Shown here: positions 23,887 through 36,597 of the stretch, piece after piece | How positions within the stretch are numbered: the first letter of the stretch is position 1 | Layout: each line of letters begins with the position of its first letter | Assembly (NCBI RefSeq): GCF_000004075.3 | Contig: NC_026661.2 | Coordinates: 21,976,307 to 22,040,306, forward strand | From: Cucumis sativus | Taxonomy: Eukaryota > Streptophyta > Magnoliopsida > Cucurbitales > Cucurbitaceae | DNA length: 64,000 nucleotides | Direction: 5' to 3' | Position numbers and translations under genes: made by a program | Notes under the pieces: model-generated | The model's database searches: none | What the model was told of the DNA's origin: nothing | What the model saw: only the letters and a program-made list of their open reading frames with translations

Positions 23887-24045
23887 ATGACAGAAGGGGA
23901 GTATTGTATTAGTGTTCTTAAAGCTCTGAGAATTCTTGAGCTTAGTTTTCATTTGATTTGTGGTTGTATTCCCATCGCTTTTGCAGTACAATTTGTGGGT
24001 CTTCTTCATTTGTCTTCAAAAACTGCTATGTTGAGCTGTTACTAG
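23887..24045 (+). promoter_or_regulatory. 52-codon upstream ORF in the ALE2-like leader
   Basis: An ATG at 23887 opens a frame that ends TAC TAG at 24043-24045, 64 bp before the main start codon. The peptide starts MTEGEYCISVLKALRILELS and has a hydrophobic middle. If the leader is unspliced here, ribosomes would meet this ORF first, which would usually lower translation of the kinase. No family was recognised. Confidence 0.5.
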
Positions 24046-24109
24046 TGCCCATGTCCCCCAATAGCTAAATTGTCTGTTTCTCTCTGATTTCTCTCATTTT
24101 TGGGAGACG

Positions 24110-27100
24110 ATGAGTGAAGGGAAAAAGAGGAGAGATCTGATGAAAACTGCAGAAATTTCCTTTGAAATTGGGACTCTGATGGGGTTTCGATTACTGTTTC
24201 TGCTGTTTCAAATTGGTTTTGCTGTTAGCTTTTTCTCTGTCTGTGAAGCTGCAGGTAATGGGTTTGGTCTGGTTCTGTAGTTTTTGAATTGTGTTTGATC
24301 TGATCATATAAGTTTCACAAATATTGATTTGGAGTTGAATTTGGATCTGGGTGTGATCTGAAATGAGTTGGGATTCTGATTTCTCACTTTTCCAGGAAAA
24401 GAAAACAGTATGATTAGCTTCATGCAGAGTGTGTTTTTTCTTTCCCTTTACGTTCTTAAGTTGGATGGTTCAGAAACTAGAAGAAGAATTAATATGCTAA
24501 TCACTAGTTGATTTTTAGCTTGCTTTTAAGATTGGTGAAATCCAACACATTTCTTATCATATGGTTCTTTCTCTTATCAAAGTAGCTACAAAAGCTGCAT
24601 ACTGGAAATCACCAAAAATATTAATAATTTACTTCATATTACGTTCCTTGCATAGATTTTGTTCCATTTTCTGATTTTACTGCTGTCATTTTGCAGTTGT
24701 TCTCCCAGGCAGATTGAGCGGATCGCATTCTGTACTCCGAGGTGAACTTATTCAACCCTTCACCGATTGGATCTTGAAAACTTGTTTAGAATTTGAGCAC
24801 TAGCAACTTCTGATTTATATCTTCTATATGAAATTAATATGGTTTTATGAATGATATACAGAAAAATCGAGCACTGAAAAAGAGTATTCGAAAACATAAG
24901 CTATATGAAAGTTAACTGTGTTGAGTGGTTTTGTGTCCTTGTAATGCCACAGACCATGCTGTCACTCCAACATCTCATGGCTTTGGCAGGAAACACCATG
25001 GCAATTTGTATAGTGCTGCCCCTAGGAAACCATTTAAAACTTCATCTCCTCAGATCCATTCTCATTATAAAGGTAATTGGGTGTACATTTTAGTTTATAC
25101 GTTTTCTCTCTCAAGTTTCTGAGCTTTCAAGTAGAAAATCTTGACAGAGATCACATAAACGAAGAGTGACATTTGCTTTTCTTCTGATATAGCCTTTCAA
25201 TCAGATGATTCAAGTAGAGCTCCTAGCATTGCACTTCCACCTACCACGCCTGCTAAGAAATGGGGGCATGAACATACATTCTCACCATCGATCTCTTTTC
25301 ATAAATTCCGCCATTCAAGAAGGAAGTTCAGAAACAATGCTCCACAGCCTACTTATCATGCATTGCCTCCGACTAGCAGCCGGCAAGGTTGAGTCTCGAG
25401 ATATACTAATTCATCTCTTGAATCTCATCCATTTAGATCTATAGAAGTATTCACTACTGATCTTTCAGGTCCTGCTGCTGTCTCTCCAATTCAGTCACCA
25501 TTACCATCTGCAGCAAGAGGAAGGTATCCCGGACCTGCGCCATCACCAACAATTCGACCCAGCCATTACTATAGTAAGACAAAGAGAACCTGAACATTTG
25601 TTTTAAACTTAAACACTATTTCCGTCATGTATATTGCACAAGGTTGATGTTAACTCTATGGTATGAACACGTCTTTCTTCTGACAGTGCCCATTCCTGCA
25701 CCTACAACATCTCCAATGGGTTCTTACAAGAAGAAGAAGAGCATGCCGCCATCACAAGTTATGATGCTGCCACCTCCACCTCCTAATGGGGGTATGCACA
25801 GACTTACCTCTTAGTATTTACATATCAAATTATCTGAAAATTAACCACATTATAATAACCTTGTGTTTTGCATTCCACACTTGTAGATTGTACAATATCA
25901 TGTACAGAGCCATTGACGTATACACCACCTGGAACGCCATGTGGCTGTGTGTGGCCGATTCAAGTTCAAATCACTCTTGATGTTGCAGTATACGTATTCT
26001 TCCCTTTGGTTTCAAAACTTGCAGAGGAAATTGCTGACAGTATCAGTCTGAACCAAAGCCAAGTTCGAATTATGGGTGCAGATGCTGCTAGTCAGCAATT
26101 AGAAAAAACAACTGTCATTATCAACTTGGTTCCAAGAGGATCGAGATTCAATCATAACACAGCTTTTTCTATATACCAGAAATTTTGGGGGAGAAAGATA
26201 TCTATCAACTCTTCTTTGTTTGGTAGATATCAAGTACTAAATGTCAAATATCCAGGTCATCTCTTGATCCTTCATCTTTTGGTTTTGAGTCTGAAAAAGT
26301 TTCAACAGAGTGGATCTGGACAAGTGAATCTAGTGCAGTTGGAACAGTTTTGCTAAGATGTGTGGAAATTTTTTGCATTGCGAATTTCTTCAACAATCTT
26401 AGGGGCATACTTTTTCTGCCCCGGGAGTTCCTTCCATTTTTATCTGAGCAGTTTCAAGAGGGCTTCTTAAACTTCAACAATGTTTTTCTTTTCTGATAAG
26501 CTCTAGCTCATGCAGGTCTTCCACCTTCTCCTCCGCTAGCACCTTCAAGTACTTCATCCATTAATGATGGTTTGAACACTAGCAATACTAATGCTGGAAC
26601 TGCAATTAAACCATTGGGAGTTGACGTGCCAAGACGGAAAAAAGAAGGGCTTGGCAGTAACATGATCGCTGTGATTACTATTTCTTCATTCACTGCCCTT
26701 GTCATGTGTGTTGGGCTTGCTTGGCTTTGCCTGTTGAGGTACAGAGTGTCTGCACATCCACCAGCTCAAATTCCACAAAACATGATAGCCTCACCGACAA
26801 AACCATCAGGTAACTCTAATTCAGCCAAATTCATAAATTCTTCTGATTGACATTCTCTTCGGTGCCTGCACTTGTTTTGGTTCTGAACCCAGTCTAGAAC
26901 TCGGTCTTATTTTCGTGTTATGATCTATTGCTACAGGCACTGCTGGATTGATAATGGTTGGAAGTGAACCTGGTTCTTCATCCATGCCTCTCGATGCCGA
27001 TCCTATGACATATATTGGTGCTGCAAAGAACTTCACCTTGAAAGATATGGAGAAATCCACAGACAACTTCGACACTGCAAGAATATTAGGAGAAGGTGGC

Positions 27101-28469
27101 TTTGGAATTGTATACAGTGGGAGTTTAGAAGATGGAAGGGATGTAGCTGTGAAGGTTCTTAAAAGACATAATCAACATGGTATTCGGGAATTCTTGGCGG
27201 AAGTCGAGATGCTGAGCCGTCTACACCATAGAAATCTAGTTAAGTTAATCGGTATCTGTACAGAGGATCAGATTCGCTGCCTGGTCTACGAATTGGTCCC
27301 TAATGGAAGTGTCGAATCACACTTACATGGTAAGCAACTTCCTGCAAAATCTGGCAGAACTTGTCGTTTCTTGTTTTGTTAAAATAGGCTTAAAACTAGA
27401 TGGTTTGGTATTCATATTCAATTTTCCTCTGTGTGGTTCCAGGCATTGACAAGTTAACCAGTCCACTTGATTGGGATGCCCGAATGAAGATTGCCCTCGG
27501 TGCTGCTCGAGGCCTAGCCTATCTGCACGAAGACTCCAATCCTCGAGTCATTCATAGAGACTTCAAAGCTAGCAACATCTTGTTGGAATATGACTTTACT
27601 CCTAAAGTTTCAGATTTTGGATTAGCTAGAACTGCACTGGAGGAAGGAAACAAGCACATCTCAACACATGTCATGGGAACTTTTGGGTAAAAAATTTCTG
27701 TCATGTAGTTCCTTCAAATTCATTTGCTTTTTTCAACTTCATCATATGTTAATCTTATACAATATCTTACCTCTTGGTTTCCAGTTATCTAGCTCCAGAG
27801 TATGCAATGACTGGCCACCTTCTTGTAAAGAGTGATGTATATAGCTATGGCGTTGTCCTTCTTGAGTTACTTACAGGAAGAAAGCCAGTAGACTTATCGC
27901 TTCCACCTGGACAAGAAAATCTCGTTGCTTGGGCTCGTCCACTTCTCACGAGCAAGGAGGGATTGGATGCAATCACAGATCCAGCTATTAAGTCTGATAT
28001 CTCCATTGATAGCTTGGCCAGAGTAGCAGCAATTGCTTCTATGTGTGTGCAACCGGAAGTATCTCACAGACCATTTATGGGCGAGGTTGTCCAAGCCCTG
28101 AAACTCGTTTGCAACGAGTTCGAAGAAACTAACGATCCAGTTTCACGAAGTTACAGCCGAGACGAACTTCTGAGTTACATGGATAGTAAATTTGGAGGAA
28201 TATCTGGTGAAATACTAAACGCTCCGGAGACCTCACACACCTTCCTTTCAGGAAAGGAGACAAATGTAGGATTATCAGCATCGGATTTGATCAGCGCATC
28301 TGCAAGATTTGAAGGACAGGAACTGGTTTCTTCTAGATGGCATTCATCAAACTCGGAACCATTGAGAACTGGAAGAAAAAAGCACTTATGGCAGAAGCTA
28401 AGAAGTTTGTCAAGAGGCAGCTTCAGTGAACATGGCTTTTCTGCAAAGCTTTGGCCTGGATTCCATTAG
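24110..28469 (+). CDS. ALE2: ALE2-type receptor-like serine/threonine kinase, 899 aa
   Basis: Eleven exons: 24110-24254, 24697-24741, 24953-25072, 25193-25387, 25469-25573, 25687-25791, 25887-26255, 26516-26809, 26937-27329, 27443-27686, 27785-28469; 2700 nt, all phases close. A signal-peptide-like segment ([19 protein letters not shown]) follows a charged start. Then come a Pro/Ser/His-rich extracellular part, a Cys-containing block ([20 protein letters not shown]), an extracellular domain, and a transmembrane helix at about 411-435. The kinase domain has a GEGGFG loop (511-516), AVK Lys532, HRD ending at Asp630, and DFG (648-650); all catalytic residues are present (RD kinase). Arabidopsis ALE2 acts with ACR4 and ALE1 in epidermal specification and cuticle formation. 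Arabidopsis ALE2 is shorter (744 aa as I recall); the extra length is in the repetitive ectodomain, encoded by exons 2-6 with lengths divisible by three. A downstream Met before the signal peptide could also be the start. Confidence 0.93.
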
Positions 28470-29104
28470 TTTATGTTTGTCCATATCTTGCATTGCAACA
28501 TCTTGAAGTTCAAAGCAATTGCATTTCTGAGGCCCTTAGTTATTGTGGCCATCTGTTTAGATCAGTTCCTGGAGTCCTAATTTCATTGTCATTGACATAA
28601 AAATGACGCAAACAAAATTTGAGAGAAGATAAACTAACACTAATCCAGTAAAATTAAAAGAAATTGATAAAGAATTAATTGAATAAAGCAAATAAGTTAG
28701 ATATTCCATTCAAAAGTTATTCACTCTGTCCTCGATCAAGATCACAAGATACATACATAACTGTAGATACACACGATCACTACAGTCTAGCTCAAACATG
28801 AAGAACAAGTCTAGTTGAGACCAGTCTCTTTCTTCTTCTCTTTCTCTCTCTCTTTTTTTTTTATTTTTTTTTATTTTGAGTGCTCTAAAAGAATAACTCG
28901 TTAACTATCAAAATAATACAAAACAAATAGTAACCAAGTAGCTGAAAGACTAAATATAAAGAATGCTTCTCATATAAAAAAATTTGTAATTTCCAGGCCA
29001 AGCCAGAGTTCTGTATGCCCACTATTCTTTAAGAATCAAGCACCCAGGTCACTCTTCCACTAACGACTAACATTGCTTGTAATTCTTTGTAGTCTTAATG
29101 CTTC
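28470..29104. other. Convergent 3' flanks of ALE2-like and HOTHEAD-like
   Basis: Only 3' UTR-like, AT-rich sequence with a TC run near 28830-28860. No additional gene was seen. Confidence 0.6.
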
Positions 29105-32100
29105 CTATGTTCCACCTTTCTTTCCCAATCTATCCATCAAGATTTTTAGGCCCATGTACCTGCACACACACACACACACACAAAAAAAGGGCATCCAGTT
29201 GTAGTTAGTTGCTGTTTTTCATCTTTCTTCTTTAGAAGAGAGTAACGGCTCACAAAAAGATGTTCATAAGTATACCTTCCCATCATCATAACAGTTGCTT
29301 GAGGATTGGTGCCTGGGGACTCACTGAGTGTCGACCCGTCAACAATGCGCAATCTAGTTACACCAAGAACTTTAAGGTCATGGCTCACCACCTTGTCCAC
29401 TAGACACCCTCCATGGTAATGCCAGATTGTGATCACAGTGTCTTTGCAGAACTGCTCCAAGGACTTGGTGTCATTGGTATGTTTGGGTATGAGGTTGATG
29501 TTGGCCTTTACACTAATGTTAAGCAGCTTGTCTAATGTCTCCTCATCACATTGTGTGAAATTTGTGAAACATTTAGACTCCACGATCTTTGCAACCATGC
29601 GAATCCCTTCAACACAACGGTGAAGATCATATGGATGACCAAAATAGTTGAAGGTTACAGCAGGATTGTCATCAACATTAGTGTTGATCAAGCTCAGTTG
29701 TCCCCTTGAGATGGGATACGCTATTTTTTCTAGAACGAAACCTCCTTTAAATGCCTCATGCGGCAAGTCTCGTTTACTTTTGATGTAAGCTTGAATTGCT
29801 TCAGGCGTTCTTTGTTTCGGAGGAATGGTGGATAGCTGCCCAATCTGGTTAAACCACATGATTGAGTACGATACAGAATCTATATCTTTCTACATATTTT
29901 GAAAATCAAATCTACTTTGCTCGTGTGCAAAGATAACTAAGTTCAACTCAAACGTTTTCATTTGAAGTAGCAACTTCATAACTCAAATCAAAGATTGGGA
30001 ACACTAAAATTTAAAGACAGTTCTCTTAAGTTCTCTCCGTGTTATTTATCTTTTATAAGTAAATATGTGATGTTTAATTTACCTCAGCCGACATCAAACC
30101 ATGGTGGCAGTGAATACTTTCCCCCGACTGACCAAATCCACTGCTAGATTCAATATAAACACCACGCTTCGTGATTCCAACTGCTTGTATAAGTGACTGC
30201 TTAACTGGTCTGTTGCTAGGAACAAAAATGGCGTTCAGGGGATTATCAGCCATGTTTTTCCCAACAAACTCATTGTCAAGCACCATGGATATGTTCCACT
30301 TTTCAAGATCAGCCCTCGGACCAATGCCACTGAGCAAGAGCATTTGTGGAGTTCCGATTGCTCCACTGGACATTATAACTTCACTCTGCCGATTGCTTGA
30401 TAGAAAAACTTCGTGCTGATTACCAATGTCATCCTTGAAAACAACTCCAATCGCCTTTGGTTTCTTACCTGAACATTCAGAATTGTAAATGTTTGATTAG
30501 AACAAAAAGTTCCTTAACAGGTGTCAGAACTTTCAAGATTGTGCCAATCTAGTCATTACACTTCAAAAATCAGAAGGCTTTTACATATCTACATTAGTTC
30601 ACCATTTTTTCGCAGCAGCAGTTTACTGGTCAGTCTTATTAAAAGATTATGAAGCGGGCTACTTTTTGGCGGTTTCCCTACTTTATTGTATCATCCAAAA
30701 ATCGACCAACATTCATAATTCACATTAATCTCTAAAATGCAATGTAAATCTCTACAATTCCACCATGATTTCCCAATCAATTAGGCAAAGTAACGAATGT
30801 GAAATCCGCAGAACTCAATGCTTCAGGGAATGAACAGGCAAAAATAAATTCACAAAGACGCTAGAGAAAGAAGCAAACGAACCGTCAGTGGTGTCAAAGA
30901 TGAGTCGTTGAACAGTTGCATGAACCAGAACCGTAAGCTTATCTGGATTCCCGGAAGCTAAAAGCTCGGCTGTGGTGTGACGGCGGCCGAAGCGGTCGAA
31001 AATGGTCCCTCCGACTTTGGTGCCGTAGAGATGATCGTAGGTAAAGCCGTTGAAGGGCGAAATTCCCACGTCCAACATGCTGTCGGTGAAAGCCTTCTGC
31101 CAATCGGCGAGCTCCGGGCGATGAACTATACGGTTCTCCACCCATGAGTATGATTCGTTCACCAACCTCTCGTCCCAACCCACTCTCTTTATGAACCTAC
31201 AAAACCCATAATATTATTAGAAGTGTTTATCTACCCATCATTCATATTTTTAATATTTTTAATATGTTAGGTCGAAAAATCGAAAGAGCTCGGTCGGGGT
31301 CGAAAGGACGATACTTGATCTACTCAACTTTTTTTTCAATGTTTATCAATAGATATATATAATTTATTAGTAGTGTTAAATTCATTTGATGCATTTAAAA
31401 AGTCATGTCATATTATTTATTTTCTACCAAAAAGTTGGAGAGATATAAATCGATCGACCAACAAAAAAACTCAACCGCTAGGTTTTGTTGAAAATAGTAG
31501 TCAAGATCGATTTAGCCATTTTCATATAGACTCGTGATCGGTTGGATGGCACGAAAACCGACTCCCCGACTCCAACTGACTATTGTCACTCCTATTAATA
31601 CATTTGAAGTTTTCGTATTTCTATCCATTATTGTTTTTCACCATTATTGAATAATTACACATTTGTCTCTTTTTTTTTCTTACTTTCTCACGTTTATCAC
31701 AAAAAATTCATCTTCTAACTTTAACTCCAAGGCCCAAACATAAGTTTATTATCGAATAACTACAAATTTTCCTCTGTTTTTACTTTTCACGTTCATCACA
31801 AAATTTTATCTTATAACTCTACACCTCGAACGCATATTTATTAGCTTATGACTTATTAACTCCACTTAGTTGACCAAAATCTCCTTAAGTGACATATACT
31901 TATATTTCCATCGTTTTTTAAATTGAGTGGACGAAAAAATCACTAAGTACGATTTAAAAATTATGTTGTTCGATACTCGACTTTATAAATTATTGAAATA
32001 TATAATAATGACAATAATCATAGATATTAAACATGAGTTAGTGGGAGGAACAAGTGGATTTTGTTCTTAAATAGACCACCTCCAAATTGGTCACCTTAAT

Positions 32101-33880
32101 ACCTAACTTTAGATATTGAGTTTTTTCTTTTTCTTTTTTTACCAACTCTAATTTATTTTTCTTGTGGTTTTAAAAAAAATAAGAAAAAGGAAAACCAAAG
32201 CTTCTCTTCAAACAAATATAAAGGGGAAAGGAAGAAATCATAAAACAAGCAAGTAGTCTTATCATTTGAGAAAATAATATTTATATTTATAATAAAATAA
32301 ACCAAACTCAACTTATTAAAGTTTGTCTTTAAAATTATTTTAAAAACAAAAACGATTAAAAATATTTACAAATGTACTAATCTATATTGATTTTTTACGA
32401 GGAACATTTTTAAAAATAGCAAAATAAATTAAAACATTTGTCAGCTACAGTAAAATTTCAGATTATATCAATTTATATAGAAATGGTAGATCTTTGTCTA
32501 TCAATGTTACTGATAGAAACATATCATTGTCTATTATTGATATAATATGAAATTTTCTATATGTTGTAAATATTTTGTCAAATTTGATATTTTTGATAAT
32601 TCACCTCCTTATAACTTCCTTTCGTTAAGAGATCGTGATCAAAATGGAAAAAGAAGAAATGATATATAATCTTTTAAGTGCAAAATGGGAGTAGAAAAGC
32701 TAAACCCAAAACTACTTAGTTCTCGTATAACTTATATAAGTTATTGGCTAAATTCTTACGTATCTAACTTAACGTTTGGAACGTTGTATTAAAATTTTAA
32801 TCTTAGGAATAAAAGAAATAAATACAAAATGTGGTTTTATTTAAAGTTCAACTAAATTAAACTTAACCTAACTAATTCACAACATTGATGACGTTTTTAA
32901 CTAAATTCACTTTTTAAACTTAATAATTAAGGGAGAGAGAAAAACAAAGTAAAAAAAATCTAAGAAAGTATTAAATTCAACTTTTGAGTTTAATTTGAAC
33001 CAAATGAACCTAAAGATTTATTGTGGTTTTTTAGTTTAAATTTAAAATTGTTAGGGTAAAAATTAAAAAAAGAGTGTTTAAAAGAAAAAAAATTTAAAAG
33101 ATGGTGGGAAAATGAAATGGAAGTGGAAGAACCTTGTGCTTGCTCGTGTATAGAAGCCTGCATTAATGGCGGAACCACCACCCAAAACCCTAGCTCTCGC
33201 ATTGATAACTCCATCCGTCGAAGCGAAGGCCTGAGAAGCCGACGTCGGGGAAGTGTCGGCCAGGCCAATATGGAAATTTCCAAGGAAAGACACATTCGCA
33301 TTTGTGAAAGGAACACCTCCTCTTTCCAGTAGTAGCACGCTGAAGTTTTGTGACAATGTAGCCGCCAATGGACAACCGGCGGTACCACCGCCGACGATTA
33401 TGTAATCGTAACCACCCTTTCTTTCATGGCCATCACGATAGAACGAGCTTGCGCGCTTGATGAACGGGTACCGCGATTTTATCCAATTTTCCCTACCTGC
33501 ACTTGCACAGTTTTTGAGTTCTTTTGCTTGTTAATAATGGGAAGAATAACCAGGTTATTTTGCTGAAGAGAAATAGATCAAAATTCTGTGTTTATTTCTT
33601 GTGTGTGGATGTTGTAGGGCAAAGAAGATGAGATGAACTCAGAAACCAGTGATTCGATGCTCTCTAATCCTAGAAAGTTGAACCTCAACTACAATAGATG
33701 TCGTTCTGTTTTTTTTTTTTTTTTTTTCTATTAGAAATGAATGGAAACAGAATTTTGTATGAAGTAGCTGCATTATAATGGAAGGTATCAGAAGAACCAA
33801 CCTTGACAAGAAGAGAGGAGGTGTAAGAGAGTGAAGAGAACAAGGAAGAGAAAGAGCTTGACTGTCCCAGCCAACGCCAT
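29105..33880 (-). CDS. HOTHEAD-like GMC (FAD-dependent) oxidoreductase, 588 aa
   Basis: Six exons: 33880-33802, 33496-33133, 31196-30883, 30468-30083, 29844-29276, 29159-29105; 1767 nt, all phases close. A signal peptide (MALAGTVKLFLFLVLFTLLH) starts the protein. The FAD dinucleotide-binding motif YDYIIVGGGTAG has its glycines at 62-67. LLLERGG and GGGSAINAGFYTRAS follow. The C-terminal domain has the catalytic HYH (523-525) and GTNPQA with Asn561. The family includes HOTHEAD, which acts in the epidermis (long-chain omega-hydroxy fatty acid oxidation, organ separation), and mandelonitrile lyases; the sequence matches the HOTHEAD branch best as I recall it. The last exon is short (YMGLKILMDRLGKKGGT) and follows a 116-nt intron whose acceptor abuts a CA/TG microsatellite. 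Reading through it gives a false C-terminus rich in Cys-Val. Intron 2 is 1.94 kb. Confidence 0.93.
29162..29182. repeat. CA microsatellite at the last-exon acceptor of HOTHEAD-like
   Basis: About ten CA units on the plus strand (TG on the coding strand) lead directly into the GCAG acceptor of the terminal exon. Repeat length could affect splicing. Confidence 0.95.
31197..33132 (-). other. Intron 2 of HOTHEAD-like, repeat-bearing
   Basis: No coding sequence. At 31260-31570 there is a CGA/TCGG-richer segment unlike its AT-rich surroundings, probably a decayed repeat. At 32396-32600 there is a copy of the dispersed repeat with GTCTATCAATG and TACTGATAGAA blocks. Confidence 0.6.
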
Positions 33881-35934
33881 TGATTTGCAGAAAAGGAAAA
33901 AGGCAGTCTCAGTAACAACGGAAGCTGCTTCTTCCAAACTTGTATGTGGCTTCTCCTGGTTGGTCTTGATTTGTGTGTGGGTCACAGATTTATACTCAGA
34001 AACAAACCCCTAGAAAATTATGGGTTGAAATCAAACACCAATATATTACATCCATCTGGTAATGAAAAAAAATGACAGAGAAAAGAAAAAGACTTCCAAT
34101 GTAACTACTGTATAATTGCTTATTTAATGATGAATTCAATGTTGCAGTTGGAGTTTTGGATGGCTGTTCGTGGATCGTTGGATGAAGACTTATGTGATTT
34201 GATCATGGCCTTTCATCAATACTAGAAGACAGCTCATTCACCGGTCTTCGATTTAACTGTATGGGTACGTATATTTATTGCTTTGGTAGCTACCAGATGA
34301 TATGGTCTACTAGTTTAAGTGATTTAAGGGAAAGCCATTATGATATTCATATTCTATAATCTTCAGAATTATAGCCGTAGGGGATATGTTTTGGAGCAGA
34401 AAAGGCTAAGCTGAAGAGAGGAAATTGGGTTCTTGAAGAGTGAAGTGTTGGTTATATCAGTTTATGGAATCAAATATCTTCTGTTTAAGAAATTAGAGCC
34501 TCTTGACATTAATAACAATAGAAAACAAGAAATCACTCGTTCTATTTATTTATTTATTATGTCTCATTGTCATATCGTTAGAAGGAAACAGCTTGATTTA
34601 GTCGTATTGAACTCGACTAAATTTATTAACATTGGAAGAATAAAACTGACCATTGACTACTTTTCTATCAGAGATTTGTTGGAAGAAAAAAAAGTACACC
34701 TTTCGCGGTCCGTTGACGTAAATTGAAATTTATATAAATTAATCGATTTTAAAATTTAGAATTTAAGAGATGTTAAAATTTCGAGGATTTATTAGACACA
34801 TAATTTAAGGAATTTTAGGAACCAACACATAATTTAAAATTTCTAAAGCTTATTAAACTTTTTTAATAATTGAGAAATCAAATAGGCTGAAATCGAAAAA
34901 TTTATGGACTAAATTTGTAACCCAGCCATTTCTTTCTATTGCAATCATGTTTAGATGAAGTTGGACATTTTGACTAATAAGCTCTTTAGCTTCTTCGATC
35001 TTTTTGATTAAAGTATCATTTTGATCCATGTATTTTCATACTCATTCCATTTTTGTTACTACTTGTAAGTGTTTAGTTCTAGTCCCACTCTCAATAAATC
35101 CTAAATTTAGTTCCTATGGCTAGTCCCGGTTGATTTTTTTTCAAAAACTTGTTAGTTTTTATTATCAGTTAACGTTTTCACTGTAAAATTGAAAACATTT
35201 TCAAATACAGAACCAAAAATAGTATTGTAGCGAATTAAGCCTAATTTTTTTCTTCCTGAGAAGAGAGGCATTGGACTATCTTGCCAAATTAGTTGCTTCC
35301 ATATGGATTATAATATCGAAAGTTGGATTAGTTGAGAAAATAAATTTCACGAGTAACCTGACAAAGGGTGCAGATGGATCAGCTTCATTCAATCCTGGAA
35401 GTTCAGGTTAGTCAAATTTTCCTATCAACTATTCTCATGAATGTTTTGGTGAGGTGGTACTGAAATTCTAAACATTTCTTGCTCTGTTTTTTTTCTTCAT
35501 CTTTTTCATTCTTGGGAGGAAATATACAGTGTAAGTGTCATTTGTTATGTATGTTTGAATTAATGAGTTTACAATTAGGGATGTTCTCCAGCGAAGCGAG
35601 GAGGCAGGAGTGGTTTTACTGTCATTATTCCCACCTTCCATTTAACTTTTCGTCCCAACTACATTTTCAAAATTTTGTAAATAACGAATCTCTGCAAAAA
35701 ATTATTCTCCACCTTTTTTTTTTTCTTTGTATAAATCAATTTAATACAAAATGATTTCTTTTTTTAACAAAACCTTCATTTAAATGGCTAATTCCCAATA
35801 AAAATTTTCCGATAAATTTTCTTCGGTAGTCAGTGATGAAGACTTGGGTAACATTTACTTGATTGATTTCTTTTTTTCCGTTTCGTTTCTTTACAGGTAA
35901 CATTTTATTTGATTGAGTTTATTTTATGTTTAGC

Positions 35935-35968
35935 ATGCACATGCATATATGTGTGTATGCATGTGCAT
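35935..35968. repeat. Perfect 13-bp inverted repeat with RY-type CATGCA core
   Basis: The arms ATGCACATGCATA (35935-35947) and TATGCATGTGCAT (35956-35968) are exact reverse complements with an 8-nt loop. Each arm carries the CATGCA (RY) motif bound by B3 factors such as ABI3/FUS3. No neighbouring gene lies within 2 kb. Confidence 0.75.
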
Positions 35969-36554
35969 AGGTAACCTTTCATTTATTCTCAATGGAAGGT
36001 CACATGTTGATATACTCAAATACTGAGCGATATTATTCAATTTAAAATTCAAACATATAGAATATCTTAGTCATTAGACAAAAATTACATTAAATTCAAA
36101 TATGAAGTCTCAAATGGTTTAAATTGACATATACATAGAACGAAGTAGGGACAGGTGATGGTGCCGTTGAGGTCAGTGAACTTTTTTTCCCACCCATCCC
36201 ATTTTCCGTTTTGCTCCTAAACAGGGATTCTTTTATCAGAGAAAAAGGAAATACAACCCTTACCATTTATTAGGTTTTTTTTTTATTACAATCATTATGA
36301 TTTTTGCGAGAATGCATAAAAGAGGCCAGAAAATGTGTACCAAAATTGTTGAAAATACTTGTGAATATAACAAAATTTTAGTATTTCTTAGTTTGATAGA
36401 TAGTTCAGATAGTTTTTTAGAAAAAATAAATAGTTGATAAATTTTAGTTGTGATTAGTGGTAATATATCTACGAGCCAATGGGTTGTTGATTATTATTCC
36501 TATTTTTTCAAAAAACTTGAATTCCTTCTACAACGCAAATGTAGAGCAATCGAG

Positions 36555-36597
36555 TTTGTTTTTTGTTTTTTTTGTTTTTTTTGTTTTTTTTTTTTGT
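36555..36597. repeat. TTTTTG-type repeat
   Basis: T-runs separated by single G residues, with units of about 6-10 nt. Low complexity. Confidence 0.9.

Noticed and set aside
29146-29275. Read-through C-terminus of HOTHEAD-like ending in Cys-Val repeats
   Set aside because: The family C-terminus (GRYMGLKILMDRLG) is recovered only by splicing 29276 to 29159.
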